A DNA stretch of 64,000 nt from Sorex araneus (GCF_027595985.1 NC_073303.1:323883679-323947678), one strand, 5' to 3'. Positions 10,903 to 22,128 are shown, numbered from the stretch's first letter. A program made the numbers and translations. Notes: generated from the letters alone by a model not told the origin.

Positions 10903-11654
10903 CATGTGCACCACCGTGCTTCCTGGTGTTACTATCGTGGCAGAACCAGGGCTGGGAACCTGCGCATCCATAGGGCCTGGAGCTGCAGCACAGAATTTGC
11001 TGGATTGTCGTGACCATGATAATTCAGAAGAACAGAAGAAAAATGACAACAAAAATAGAAAGCAGACAAAAGCAAGGTCCATTAGAATGTGACCATATCC
11101 ACTAATATGACTTCTGCAATCAGCATTCGGGGACTCTCAGGACAACTGGACATTCTCTCTGCATTTACTGGGTTGTAGCACGCACATGGCTCTTTACACC
11201 ACCCTCGTACTGACCCGGGAGAAGGAGCTTTTGTCAGTCCATCTCCCAGAGAAGCCAAATTCAAAGAGAGGGAAGCAATTGATCAAAATCCCCAGATGGA
11301 GAGTGACAAAGCCAGCAGGGCCTGATTTCTGTGTCCAGGCCTTGCCTACCCCTCTTGCAGCCAGTGGGGACGGGGACGTGTTGGCCTGACCTTTGGATCT
11401 GGCTAGAAAGACTTCCTTCTCTCGCTGTTTTCAGGCCAGAGGACATTCTCCAGTGTTTTTTTTTTTTTTTTTTCTCAAGGGGCTAGACAGATGGAAGAAA
11501 TTTGCTGTCCTGAACTTGTAGTGGTAGAAAGCAGGCTTGGGGGACTGAATGAGAGAGAAGAGTACCCGGCAACCAGGAAACAGCAAATACAGGAAAGGAG
11601 ACCTACTGCCTCTACTGCCTTTAGAATTTGCAAAGGCAAAGTTTATCTTGTTTA
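10903..11654. other. Intergenic sequence, nothing recognised
   Basis: Contains a T run at 11456-11474. Bases 11475-11654 lead directly into the type C element and could belong to it or to a separate retro-copy. Confidence 0.5.
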
Positions 11655-11793
11655 TGGGTCTCATTCCCCTGACCCTGAAAGAGCCTCCAAGGCGGCACCA
11701 TTGGGAAAGACGAGTAAAGAGAGGTTTCTAAAATCTCAGGGCTAGGATGAATGGAGACATTACAGAGACCGCTCAAGAAATTCGACGATCAAC

Positions 11794-11852
<59 letters not shown>
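11655..11852 (+). mobile_element. Long RTE-derived element (type C), 5'-truncated
   Basis: Carries the block gggtctcattcccctgaccc through aaaatctcaggg, which also occurs at 43540-43625 in the RTE 5' region, then the RTE-type tail (ggagacattac, gctcaagaaattcgacgatc) and a long GAT tandem tail. No A-rich tail. Confidence 0.8.
11797..11852. repeat. (GAT)n microsatellite
   Basis: About 18 units forming the tail of the type C element. Confidence 0.95.
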
Positions 11853-11855
<3 letters not shown>

Positions 11856-11886
11856 ACAGTTTAAGAAAGCGAAAGAGGCTAGAGAG

Positions 11887-12057
11887 GGGACCGGAGCGAT
11901 AGCACAGCAGGTAGGGCATTTGCCTTGCTCACAGCCGACCTGAATTCAATCATCAGATCCCATATGGTCTCCCCAGCACCGCCAGGAGTAATTCCTGAGT
12001 GCATGAGCCAGGAGTAACCCCTGTGCATTGCCAGGTGTGACCCAAAAAGAAAAAAAA
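11887..12057 (+). mobile_element. A-tailed tRNA-SINE (type A), complete
   Basis: Gagcgatagcacagcaggta to gtgacccaaaaagaaaaaaa. Flanks aaagaggctagaga and aaagaggctaaaga form an imperfect duplication. Confidence 0.93.
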
Positions 12058-12175
12058 AAGAGGCTAAAGATAGTTTCGGAGGTAAGGTCTTGCATGCAGC
12101 TGACCCTGGTTTAATTCCTGGTACCATATCTGGTCTTGAGCACAGAGCTAAATATAGCTCCTGAGGTGGAGAATG
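12058..12175 (+). mobile_element. Old A-tailed SINE
   Basis: Tcttgcatgcagctgaccct, tggtttaattcctggtacca, then a shortened body. Confidence 0.45.
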
Positions 12176-12217
12176 GGACAAAATGAAAATGGGACAAAAA
12201 AGAAAAAAGCAAAATAA

Positions 12218-12443
12218 ATGGAGCTATAGCGCAGCACGTGGCCGAGCCGGGTTCGATTCCTCTGCCCCTTTTGGAGAGCCTGGCAAGCTACTGAGAGTAT
12301 CTCACCCACACGGCAGAGCCTGGCAAGCTACCTGTGGCGTATTCAATATGCCAAAAACTGTAACTATAAGTCTCACAATGGAGATGTTACTGGTGCCCGC
12401 TCGAACAAATCGATGAGCAATAGGATGACAGTGATACAGTGAT
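12218..12443 (+). mobile_element. RTE-tailed tRNA-SINE (type B)
   Basis: Shortened tRNA head (gagctatagcgcagcacgtg; the piece between A and B boxes is deleted), B box gggttcgattcc, both body repeats, tail gatgacagtgatacagtgat. This tail is the closest here to the RTE 3' end. Confidence 0.9.
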
Positions 12444-12479
12444 TATTAAATAGCCAAATTAGTCCATTAGCTGAACATT

Positions 12480-12600
12480 TTCCTCCTCTTCCACTTTTCT
12501 TGTTCTTCCCCACCCTCCCCTGCCCTCATCATGTCCCTCCTGTCCTCCTTCTTCTTCACCCATCCTCCCTCCCTCCTCCTCTTCCTCCTCCTTAAACCTG
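12480..12600. repeat. CT-rich low-complexity stretch
   Basis: Irregular CCT/CTT runs. Confidence 0.7.
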
Positions 12601-12671
12601 CTCCAACCCCCTCTCATCTTAGCTCCCTACGTGATAGAGAAACATAAAGAATGCACAAAGTGCCTTTTGTT

Positions 12672-12865
12672 TTTGTTTAGATTTTTTTGTTTTTGTTGTT
12701 GTTTTAGGGGATCACACTCGGCAATGCTCAGGGCTGACTCCTGACTCTGCGCTCAGGAATCACCCCTGGTACTGCTCAGGGGACCATCTGGGATGCAGGG
12801 GATGGAATCCAGGTCAGCCACGGGCAAGGCATGTGCCCTAACTGCTATACCACCACTTTAGCCAC
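12672..12865 (-). mobile_element. A-tailed tRNA-SINE (type A)
   Basis: Ggggatcacactcggcaatg to gctataccaccactttagcc; flanks aagtgccttttgt and aagtgccttttat look like the target duplication. Confidence 0.88.
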
Positions 12866-12954
12866 ATGAAGTGCCTTTTATTTTCTATTTTGACTTTTAC
12901 TGTGAAATTATTATCATAATAGGTTCAACTCACCTTCATCTTCTCACAGTGCGG

Positions 12955-13121
12955 TTTTTTTCTTTTTGCTTTTTTTGGGTTACACCCAGCATTCTACAGG
13001 GGTTCCTCCTGGCTCTGCTCTCAGGAATTACTCCTGGCGGTGCTTGGGATGCTGGAAATCAAACCCCGGTCAGCCACATGCAAGGTGAACGCCCTACCCG
13101 CTGTGCTATTGCTCCAGCCCC
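12955..13121 (-). mobile_element. A-tailed tRNA-SINE (type A)
   Basis: Ttgggttacacccagcattc to tgtgctattgctccagcccc, missing a few bases near the ccatatgg block. Confidence 0.9.
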
Positions 13122-13359
13122 ATCAGAGTGAATTAAAAAAAAATTGTCTTTTATTAAGCTCAGGATCTCAGCTTAATAAGCCTTTATCATCTCTGCCATA
13201 GGCCTTTACTTTGCAGAATCTTTTCCTTGAATTTTTCCAGCAGCAGATAGAGTTTCTTTTGAGAGATGCAGTAAAATTCTTAAGTGCTGCATTTGGGTTA
13301 GTCTTACAAGTTTTTCTGGAGAAGGAAAATTCATATTTTTCCCTTTCTTTCTTGGGGGG

Positions 13360-13620
13360 AAGGGGGTGGGTGCTCCCCAGAAATGTTCAGGGGCCGATGG
13401 CCACACATGGCAATACATAGGCAGGCAGGAATGACCTGCTGTTGGGTGCCCGGTCCTGCAGTCCTTGGGGCTGTGGGGGCATCTGGTTTTGAGACTGCAC
13501 CCAGCGGGCTCAGGGCTTCCTTCCTTCCTGGCAGGGCATGAGGGCCTTCTGCTGGGCAGCAAACTGAGGTCGGTCACCTGGAAGGCCAGTGTCTTACCCC
13601 TATACTATCTCGCCAGGCCT
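13360..13620 (-). mobile_element. Old long SINE-like element
   Basis: Only the end (gaggtcggtcacctggaagg, actatctcgccaggcct) is clearly a reversed head; the part before it is a longer body not seen in the young copies. Confidence 0.4.
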
Positions 13621-14042
13621 CACATTTATCTTTCATTGTACTTTTATGCCCCCCTTCCCATGGTCATCGTTGAAAGTGTTGTAATTCCAGGCTCACGCGT
13701 ATGCCCGGCTGCAGTGCTCAGTCCGTGCTCCTTTAGTGTAGTGTTTGCACATACACTTAGCAGGGCCCATGGTGGTGCTCACACACGCTCATATCAGGGG
13801 CAATGATATAAAAGCTACATATTCTCAGGGTCTCCAGAGTCAGTAGGAGTGCATGCTGCACAAGCAAGATGACCAAGAATCCAGTCAGTACGACAGTACC
13901 TGCTCGGCAGGAAAAGACTGCGGGCTCAGGCTCCCCCATGAAAGGCAAGGTCATCTGTGTATTCCTGACCAGAATCAAGTGGAAAAGGCTGCTTAGAAAG
14001 TTGCTCGTATGGTTTTGAGGTGGCTGGTGTGCTGATCAGGAT

Positions 14043-14287
14043 CACTGTATCACTGTCGTCCTGTTGTTCATCGGTTTGCTTGAGCGGGCACCAGTAACGT
14101 CTCCATTGTGAGACTTGTTACTGTTTTTGGCATATTGAATATGCCATGGGTAGCTTGCCAGGCTCTGTTGTGTGGGCGAGATACTCTTGATAGCTTGCCG
14201 GGCTCTCCAAGAGGGGTGGAGGAATCGAACCCAGGTCGGCCGCGTGCAAGGCAAATGCCCTACCCGCTGTGCTGTTGCTCCAGCCCA
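14043..14287 (-). mobile_element. RTE-tailed tRNA-SINE (type B), complete
   Basis: Reverse orientation, from cactgtatcactgtcgtcc to the tRNA head ctgtgctgttgctccagccc. Flanks ctgatcaggat and ctggtcaggat form an 11-bp duplication with one change. Confidence 0.92.
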
Positions 14288-14689
14288 CTGGTCAGGATAT
14301 TCGATGGGAAAAAAAAAGTGGAAAGTTGAGTCCAAAATGCTCCCATGGCAAAGGCAGCAGGGACTAAAGATGGGCTAGCTGGAATGAAAGACCCTCTCAG
14401 GAGCGCATGTGTAAATGACCCCAGATGTGAGTGAACATATTTATCTTTCGTTGTACTTTCATGCCCCAAAAGGACAGAGCTCTTCTGAGCACACCACCAA
14501 AATAGCTGAGGAGCACTTTTAATGGAGTAGTTGTGGAAGTGACAAATGCTACTACCATTAGAATCAAGATTTCAACGTTTGATTTGCCAGCCCTCTATTT
14601 GCTCTCTGACCTTTGTAGAATGCTTTACCTCTCTGGATTTGGCGACCTCATTGCTTCTTCCCTTCCCTCCTCTGCTGCTGCCATGACTG

Positions 14690-15030
14690 AGAGTCGCGTG
14701 TACCCAACTCTGGTGTTGGACCGGCGTGCTGCTCACTGGGCGTGGTGGGACACTTTTGACTGTGGTGTTTGCACACGGCGCGTTCCTTAACTGTGCTGGT
14801 CATGCACATCCTGGCTGCAGTGCTCACTGGTGGTCACTGTGCTTGCTAGGGGTGGTACCAGGAGTCCCAGAGAGCAGAACTGCCAGAACTGTAAATGACA
14901 CTTGTGGGACAGCTCTAGGGCCACACTCATGGCCTCGAGCTTGCAGAAAAGGCGTTTAAGCCACGGTTCCATTCATGGGGCCTCCTACATGTAAGGCAGG
15001 TAACCTACTGCTGAGCTATATTTGGCTGCA
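14690..15030 (-). mobile_element. Old long SINE-like element
   Basis: Ends with a reversed head (cctacatgtaaggcaggtaa, actgctgagctatatttggc). The left part shares ctgcagtgctca and gtgtttgcacac words with 13690-13770, which may be the same unnamed body. Confidence 0.35.
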
Positions 15031-15059
15031 TCTTTATTTTTATTCTATTCGGTGTTTGT

Positions 15060-15211
15060 GGTAGTGGGGTATTTGGGGTCACACCAGGCAGTGCTCAGGG
15101 GTTACTTCTGGTTCTGTGCTCAGGGGACTATACACAGCTCTGGTGATTGAACCAGGGTCAGCTGCATAAAAGCTAAGAGGCTTAACTCCTGGTGCTATAT
15201 CTCTAGGCCCT
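15060..15211 (-). mobile_element. A-tailed tRNA-SINE (type A), old
   Basis: Ggggtcacaccaggcagtgc, tctgtgctcaggggactata, tgaaccagggtcagctgcat, tgctatatctctaggccc. Confidence 0.7.
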
Positions 15212-15274
15212 AATCTTTATTTTTAAAAAGAGAATATCAAATAGCAAGATAGTAAAAAGATTGAAAGGCAACAT

Positions 15275-15445
15275 AATGGGGAAGTGATACACACAATTGA
15301 GTTGCGGGGGGGGGGGAGCAGTTAAGAGGGAAGAGGGTTGGGGTCCTTTGGGGAGGAAGATGGGTACACTGGTGATGGTTGTGGTGTTGGAATTATGTTC
15401 ACAAGAAACCATTATTGATAGTATTGTAAAGCAAAAAATATATAT
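15275..15445 (+). mobile_element. L1 3' end, degraded
   Basis: G-run, then gaagatgggtacactggtga and gttggaattatgttca, in the order of the other L1 3' ends; the last part is diverged. Confidence 0.6.
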
Positions 15446-15547
15446 TAAATTTTAAAAAATAAATTAAAACTATGTTGTTTCACCCAAAAAAGTAAGTAAA
15501 AGGAATATATAAATACCGACTTCAGAGGAATTGTTTTTTAGTTTTTG

Positions 15548-15730
15548 TTTCATTTTTTTTTTTTGCTTTTTGGGTCACACCCGACAATGCACAGGGATTC
15601 CTCCTGGCTCTGCACTCAGGAATTACTCCTGACGGTGCTCAGGGGACTATATGGGATGCTGGGAATCGAACCCGGGTTGGCCACATGCAAGGCAAACACC
15701 CTACCCTCTCGCTGTGCTATTGCTCCAGCC
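15548..15730 (-). mobile_element. A-tailed tRNA-SINE (type A), complete
   Basis: Ttttgggtcacacccgacaa to tgtgctattgctccagccc; tcagaggaattg on the left and tcagaggagtta on the right resemble a duplication. Confidence 0.92.
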
Positions 15731-15739
15731 CTCAGAGGA

Positions 15740-16705
15740 GTTAAGATTAAATCCAAAGGCACATGAAAGCACATAGCATAATGCCTAGTACAGACCTCTC
15801 AAGAAGTTTCCAAACATACCATAGCCCCATTGGGGAAAACTTGGGTGAAGGTCATAGAGGGGATCCCAGTACATTCTTTGCAACTTCTTATGATTCTGCA
15901 ATTATTTTAAAATAAAAAAATAAAACTTGCCTGAATTATCTTTCTATGTCACCCAAATTGTGTCCTCATGCTACTTGATCTTAGTGAGTAAGGAACTCCG
16001 GCAATTTGTTACAAAGAGACAGAAGTGAGAAGAGAACAAAAGCAGTTTCTTAGCAATCGTAGACCCATAAGGCAAGTAGTGCCAGAGGACTTTAGAACCA
16101 AGGCACAGTGATCATGGAGCTTGTCTGGGCTCACTCTGTTGCTTATGGCTTTTCCTGGTTCATCGTGACTCACTCACCTGGATTCCAAATAACAAACATT
16201 TCCTCAGCCAATCCTCCTTGTCAGATGTTGTCTCTTGCACATCCCTCTGATTTGGATTGTAGTTAGTACTAGATACATAAAGAAAATCCAGTCATTTTAA
16301 TGCAATGAAGGATCATCAATTTCAGTTCAATTTTTTTTAATGAAATGAAAATATGTAGAGGTGTGGCTCAGGGGTGTGGCTCAGCAGCAGGACCAATAAG
16401 CCCTGGCACCACAACAAACAAACACACATACAAACAGGGGGAAAAACAACTCTCCAGATTAAGAAAATAGAGAACAAATTTGTATAGCAGCTCAGACTCT
16501 GTTAGATAAATGATAAAATTCCTTAGTGATGAATCCTTAAGGCTCTATGAACATGAAATATGTAAGGATTGTAGGTGAATAAGGTGAATAAGAAACAGAC
16601 GGTTTGGGTGAGGTCATAGGTTCAATCCCTAGTGCCAGGAAAAATAGAAAACAATGAAAACAACAGAGGGTATTTCTGTTTACACAGTAAGTCCTCACTT
16701 CATTC
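15740..16705. other. Intergenic sequence with traces of old SINE
   Basis: Only taggttcaatccctagtgcc near 16620 and ggtgtggctcagcagcagga near 16375 recall tRNA-SINE boxes. Nothing else recognised. Confidence 0.55.
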
Positions 16706-16711
16706 TCTGCT

Positions 16712-16835
16712 TAGGTTCTTTTTGTCGGCACACTTAGCAGATGCTTGAGAGACCATGTTGTACTAGGAATCAAACCTGGGGTTCTCACATGCAACACACA
16801 TGCTCCAACCCTTTGAGCCATCTCCTGGCCCCCAG
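16712..16835 (-). mobile_element. Old A-tailed SINE
   Basis: Ggaatcaaacctggggttct and ctttgagccatctcctggcc mark the reversed head. Confidence 0.55.
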
Positions 16836-17466
16836 GGTAGGTAGGTTCTTGGAAATGGTGACATATGATGCATGAGGAAAACAGCTTTACCACCGCTAAC
16901 TACATAAGCAAGAGTCAGTTTCATTTGGCAGATTTCTGGTCATGGAAACATGACCAAACTTCTAAATACTCAAACACGTCTAATGTCAAATAGTCTTGGC
17001 TATTCCTCATCCGGCTGATTCCAGTTCACAGCTGGGCGTGCCTAGGGCCTCTGTGCGCAGTTCAGAGGATTCACAGTGGAAGGATCCACACACCCATGAA
17101 CCTCACGTGCCCGTTTTTTGGGCTGTGCCATAAAATGTGAGTCCTCTGAGAAAACATTAATGATCTTGAGGATCACCTGCAAAGTCACACAGTGCTTGCT
17201 TGCCCCTGAGAATTGTTGCTTGCTCAGCAACAATAATATAATGATACAACTTTGAAGAAAACAAATAGGACAGGTAAGTGAATGTGACTGGAAGCCTCAT
17301 GACTGTGTAGGGAGGTGGGGTGCCCTATTCTGTGCTGAAGCAGAACCTTCCAGCCAAGCTGTCTTAGGCTCGAGTTTTGGTTCTGCCAGACTGACTTCAA
17401 TGCCTGTAGATGACAAAGAACAGCCTCGACGGTGGGGACTCAAGGAGGGCTCATTCTGTGGCTTTT
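16836..17466. other. Intergenic sequence, nothing recognised
   Basis: No repeat or coding signal identified. Confidence 0.55.
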
Positions 17467-17473
17467 GTCCCTC

Positions 17474-17519
<46 letters not shown>

Positions 17520-17536
17520 GTCTCTCTCTCTCTCTT
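17467..17536. repeat. (CT)n microsatellite
   Basis: CT with a few gt interruptions. Confidence 0.93.
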
Positions 17537-17841
17537 GTTCTTTTGTTTCCCTTTGGGTGTGGTGTGAGAAAATATACCTTTAGCTGATGAACACAAAGAG
17601 GAAAACAAAACCGAACTCTGAACACTGAGGAGATCAAGCTCTCACATTTCAGAATGTCACCCTGATACGAGCTCTTTCAAAAGAGTGCGACAGAAGAAAG
17701 AAAGGTGATCAAAATTTCACACAGATGTTTCCCTTTACACAAGATATGTATGAAAGGCCTTAGGCCAGAAATTGGCCTTTTTTTTTTTTTTTGGTGCTTT
17801 TTATTCTTTTTGTCTGTTTGCTTTGGGGCTTTCTTGGGTTT

Positions 17842-18005
17842 TTTTTTTTTTTTTTTGGTTTTCAGACTACACCTGGTGATGTTCAGGGGTTACTCCTGGC
17901 TCTGCACTCAGGAATCACTCCTGGCAGGGTTCAGGGCACTATATGTGGTGCTGGAGATTGATTGAACCCCGTTTAAGCCTACCTGCTGTGCTATCTTTCT
18001 GGCTT
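17842..18005 (-). mobile_element. A-tailed tRNA-SINE (type A)
   Basis: T-run, cagactacacctggtgatgt, ctctgcactcaggaatcact, ctgtgctatctttctggc; shortened near the B box. Confidence 0.85.
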
Positions 18006-18009
18006 GGCC

Positions 18010-18477
18010 TTTTTCTTTTCTTCTTCTTCTTTTTTTTTTTATTTTTAAGACATGTATTCTCTTTTGAGGAAGGTCAGTCTCTGAAGAATATCTCATTAAT
18101 CTAACTCCCAAAAGCACAGAGATGAGGAAAATGAATGAAGAAAAGATTGTTCTGAAGAAAAAAGTAAGCAATTTAATTACCAATACAAATATTATTAAAT
18201 GAGATAATATCAAGCAATGCCAGGTGACTGTTAGCAATAATTGCCCCATATTTATTATGCTTGTGTTTGAAGAGCCAGATGCACTCATTTCCAGGAATTA
18301 ATAACAAGAGTTTTCACTATGATTTGGAGGGAAACTTACTCAGGAAAATCCAGGCCTTAGTAGCCACACAGCTGTATGCTAGCTTTTAAAAATAGACTTG
18401 CGTCTTAAATACCTCATGACATCACACTCATTGGTGGTATATAAACAATGCCAAAAAGATAAAAGGAGAACAGAAGA
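18010..18477. other. Intergenic sequence, nothing recognised
   Basis: AT-rich, starts with a CTT/T run at 18012-18045. Confidence 0.55.
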
Positions 18478-18535
18478 AAGGAGGGAAGGAGGGCTGAGGA
18501 GGGGAGGGGAAGAGAGGAGGGGAGGGGAAGAAACA
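18478..18535. repeat. GA-rich low-complexity stretch
   Basis: GGAGG and GGGGAAGAGAGG units. Confidence 0.75.
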
Positions 18536-18699
18536 AAGCAAGAGAATAGACAGTGTGCGATGAAAGCAAAAACTTGAAACACAAAGCAAGACTGACAAGA
18601 GAACAGAGGCAGCAGTTGCCAGGGGGCGATGGAGGGAGCCTGGCACCGGTGTCTTGCATAACACTGTATGCCTAAAGCTTCCATTTGGGAGCAGGAGGT

Positions 18700-18830
18700 T
18701 GAGGAGAGAGAAGGGCCTGCAGAGCACCCCCCGAGTTGTACTCAGGGGACCCTGCTTAGTGAGGCAGATTAAACTGGAGTGAGTGTGTTGCAGGCAAGGC
18801 GGGGGCCTAAACCTTTGTGCTATCTCTGCT
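18700..18830 (-). mobile_element. Possible old SINE
   Basis: Gtactcaggggaccctgctt and ttgcaggcaaggcgggggcc in reversed order; heavily diverged. Confidence 0.35.
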
Positions 18831-18907
18831 CATAAAGCACAAATAGTTTACACTATTGTAAAACATTATTTCAGTAATAATTTTTAAAGTAAATTAAAAA
18901 AAAACAA

Positions 18908-19152
18908 GGGTGGAGACAGACATAATACAGGTTAAGGCGCGTGTTGGGCACGCGTCAACTCCTGCTAGAGTCAGAGCACGGTGGGGCTGGACGGGCAACA
19001 CAAGTCAGGCTCATGCGCTGTGGGACAGGCGTTCTGCTGGGATTTGATTTCCAACACCACAGAGTCCCCTGAGCGTCGCAGGAATGACTCCAAAGCACAG
19101 CACTGGGAATAGCCTTGAGCATCAGCATCACCAGCTGTGGCCCCAAACTCAA
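18908..19152 (+). mobile_element. Old A-tailed SINE, long
   Basis: Body cacagagtcccctgagcgtc and tgtggccccaaactcaaaac is clear; the head side carries an extra 80 bp. Confidence 0.45.
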
Positions 19153-19216
19153 AACAAGTTACAAAAGTATTGATGAAATGAAAATATACTAAGCCGTTTC
19201 CAAAGCTGACTTGTGG

Positions 19217-19382
19217 GCCTGGAGTGATAGTACAGTGGGTAGGGAGGTTGCCTTGCATGCAGCCACTTGATCCTGACACCCAAAATCCCCTGAGCTCCAC
19301 CAGGGCTGGTCCCTGAGCACAGAGCCAGGAGTAAGCCTTGAGTACCGCTGGGTATACCGCCTCTCCCCGCAAAAAACAAACA
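19217..19382 (+). mobile_element. A-tailed tRNA-SINE (type A)
   Basis: Gagtgatagtacagtgggta to ccccgcaaaaaacaaacaaa; complete, moderately diverged. Confidence 0.88.
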
Positions 19383-19582
19383 AAACCCACAAAATGTGGC
19401 GTGTCTTTACTGCTTATTTCAGATTTCAGTGGCAAAAAAGCACTCAGACTTTATATTGTCATCAAACCATGAGATAATAGCACCGAACTTCCACGGGCTT
19501 CAGTGTACGTGAGATCAGGCTACGGACACAAAGAACAATAGTGTCTATTCTTTAAATGTCATTTTTCTTAATAAGGAGGGAA

Positions 19583-19862
19583 CGATCATCATCATCATCA
19601 TCCCGTTGATGGTCGATTTTCTCGAGCGGTCTTAGTAATGTCTCCATTCGTCCTTGCCCTGAGATTTTAGCAGTCTCTCTTTACTCATCCTTCCCAACGG
19701 TGCCACATTGGAGGCTCTTTCAGGGTCAGGGGAATGAGACCCATCGTTATTACTGGTTTGGGCATATGAATACGCCACGGGGAGCTTGCCAGGCTCTCCC
19801 ATGTGGGCAGGAAACTCTCGGTAGCTTGCCAGATTCTCCGAGAGGGAAAAGTAGGCTATAAG
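19583..19862 (-). mobile_element. Long RTE-derived element (type C)
   Basis: Reverse orientation: (ATC)n tail, then RTE-type 3' part, the extra block (aatgagacccatcg end), then the two-repeat SINE body up to ttctccgagaggg. The tRNA head is missing. It shows the block placed between SINE body and tail. Confidence 0.82.
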
Positions 19863-20034
19863 ATGTTGCATGGCGCGCTTCCGGGAGCTTGGTTTTATAG
19901 TTTCTGGATGTTGGCTGTGGATGGGATTACAGGGTGCTGGGGGCAGTTTCTGGGTGTGACCGCCTAGCTACTGGAAAGTGGGGAATCTGGGCGGAAGAGG
20001 CCCAGTCCTGATAAAATTTTAAATTTAACTTTTA

Positions 20035-20172
20035 TTTGGAGGATGTGGGTGGTGGGGGGGCTACATAGGGCAGTGCTCAGGGATCACTCCTGGCAGGCCC
20101 AGGGACCATATGGCATGCCAGGGACTGAACCCAGGTTGGGCACCTTACTGGGTGTACTATCACTCCAGCCCC
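20035..20172 (-). mobile_element. A-tailed tRNA-SINE (type A)
   Basis: Ctacatagggcagtgctcag, ggactgaacccaggttgggc, gtgtactatcactccagccc. Confidence 0.8.
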
Positions 20173-20174
20173 TC

Positions 20175-21087
20175 AATCAAAACATTTTAAAGAGGAAACT
20201 AACCTGGTATAAGTGTTTATCTTTGAGAAAGCAACAAGAGGTCAGTGCTCATCAAATGCGGAAGCCCCCGTGCTTGTGCTGGCTGTGAATGGTCCCATCA
20301 CAGCACGTTCCCTCACTGGACCGCCAGCCCGCACTCAGACCCTCCAACGCTGAGTGGGGAGAAGGTCCAACACAACGAAAAGCCACCATCTTTAATGGGT
20401 GACACAGGTGAGACAATAACTGAAATCTACCGCTCCTGATCGACATGGCCCACACCCTCCTGCTCCCCTGGAGGTGAGCTGAGACTCTGAGGCCTGCTAA
20501 CCCACAGTGCTTCAGTCCTTCCACGGCCCTGCTAGTGTTTGCACACGCGATTCCCTCACCACCACGGAGAATGATGTCTTCATGGTCTTAGTAGGGCCAG
20601 TGGCTGGAGCAGGTGCCTCTCTGTAGAGACTAAGATGGCAGGGTAGGCCAAGAGCCGAGTCTTCGCCCTCCCTCCTCCGACCCAGCACTGATGATGCGGT
20701 AGGTGTCAGCTAGGAAGTGCAGCCGCACAAATTCATAGATCGGGTCACTTAAAACTTTTTTTTCTTGACAGTTTGGGAATGTCTCCTGGTCATTCTGCCA
20801 TTCCTTAAGGCTGTGTCGGGTGAATTCACATGGAGGCATGAATGGCAAAGGGAAGAAGAAAGTTGAGGCATTGGTATTAACTTTTCTGTATTTTTGAAGT
20901 TCCGTATATACCTGACATTATGGACTTGACTGATTTGCGTTATACTCTGAAATCTAGTATGTGCTGCATGATGTGTCCCATAAGAGGGAAGATTTTGTGA
21001 GGGAAATGGATGTAGAACACACCTTAGTACACAGAATTGTTTCAGAGGATCTAATCGCTTAGCCTGATTTTTCAATGATATTGAATG
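20175..21087. other. Upstream flank of the promoter, nothing recognised
   Basis: Non-repetitive, GC varies. A distal exon or antisense transcript could lie here but no sequence signal supports one. Confidence 0.5.
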
Positions 21088-21116
21088 TCAATTAAATTAA
21101 ATTAATTAAATTAAAT
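21088..21116. repeat. (TTAAA)n short tandem repeat
   Basis: About 5 units. Confidence 0.75.
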
Positions 21117-21124
21117 GTCCTAGA

Positions 21125-21335
21125 TCACAATGTGTGTGTGGGGGGAGGGTGCGTGGCAGAGGGGCTGCTTTGTGCCGAGTCCTTGCCTTCCATGCATGTG
21201 GCCCTGGGTTCCAATTAGGTGCATGCTGCCCTTTCCACCCCTTCCCCACCCCCGTGGGGGGTTACTCCACCCCTCATCTTTCCACTGAGCATGTGGTGTG
21301 GCCCCTCAAATAAAACATAATTACAAGGCAGAAAA
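21125..21335 (+). mobile_element. Old A-tailed SINE upstream of the promoter
   Basis: Tccatgcatgtggccctggg and gttccaattaggtgc are head-like; gagcatgtggtgtggcccct and an A run end it. G-run after 21138. Confidence 0.4.
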
Positions 21336-21774
21336 AAAAAATAAGTGCGATTTAGAATCCCCTCCCGTCTCCGAAGGAACAGACCTCCACAGCGGCATGG
21401 ATTAGACGTAGTTCTATTCCAGATTACCGTTTTGGAGGCCTTGGGTGGAGGGGGAAGTGGGTCATGGTTTTGGAAATCATGGGTTCGGGCCCAGGTCTTA
21501 GCGCTTCACCTAAGCGTCTGTGCTAAAACTCGACCCATCCCCACGGAACCCCTCAAGTGCTCGCTCTAGCCAGGGAAATCCAGGCGCGGGGTGTCGGCGC
21601 CTCCGTCGGCCGTCGGCGGGGCAGGGCCGGGCGGGGTGGCCGCGCCTTTGTTGACCGCCGGCCGGGCCCGGCGCGGGGGCGGCGCTTCTGCCCGAGGGGG
21701 ACCCGGCCCGCGCCGGCTCGGACCAGCCGACGTACGTGCGGTTCGGTGGGGGGGGCGGTGGGCGAGGCCGTGAC

Positions 21775-21779
21775 CCAAT
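21775..21779 (+). promoter_or_regulatory. CCAAT box
   Basis: CCAAT in context gtgacCCAATaaagcg, the only such motif I noticed in the island, about 480 bp upstream of the start codon. A candidate NF-Y site; location fits a proximal promoter. Confidence 0.5.
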
Positions 21780-21928
21780 AAAGCGGGCCGGGCCGCCGGG
21801 AGGCCCCGCCCGCGCCGGTTCCGGCCACTGGCCGCTGGTCCCGGCCGGCGGCAACTCACGCGCCCGGTCCGCCAGGGTGTGAGCGCGGCCGGGCCGGAGG
21901 GAGCGGGGCGGCCCGGGGGGAGGGGGGG

Positions 21929-22128
21929 GCCTGGGCGGACCGGAGCCGGAACCGGAACCGGAGCCCGGCGGGGCCTGGGCGGACCGGAACCGGAACCGGA
22001 GCCCGGCGGGGGCCTGGGCGAGCCGAAGCCGGAACCGGAGTCGGAGCCCGGCAGGGCCTGGGCGAGCCGGAGCCTGAACCGGAGTCGAAGCCCGGCGGGG
22101 CCTCGGCGAACCGGAGCCGGAACCTCTG
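21929..22128 (+). repeat. Promoter minisatellite, about 5 copies of a 40-46 bp unit
   Basis: Imperfect copies beginning GCCTGGGCGGACCGGAGCC and carrying one to three CCGGAA cores each, decaying toward the right end. CCGGAA is the ETS/GABP core. The array lies 130-330 bp upstream of the start codon. Confidence 0.85.

Noticed and set aside
20175..21500. Neighbouring gene or divergent antisense transcript
   Set aside because: A divergent non-coding RNA is plausible at such a CpG island, but I see no splice-linked or conserved sequence that supports one.
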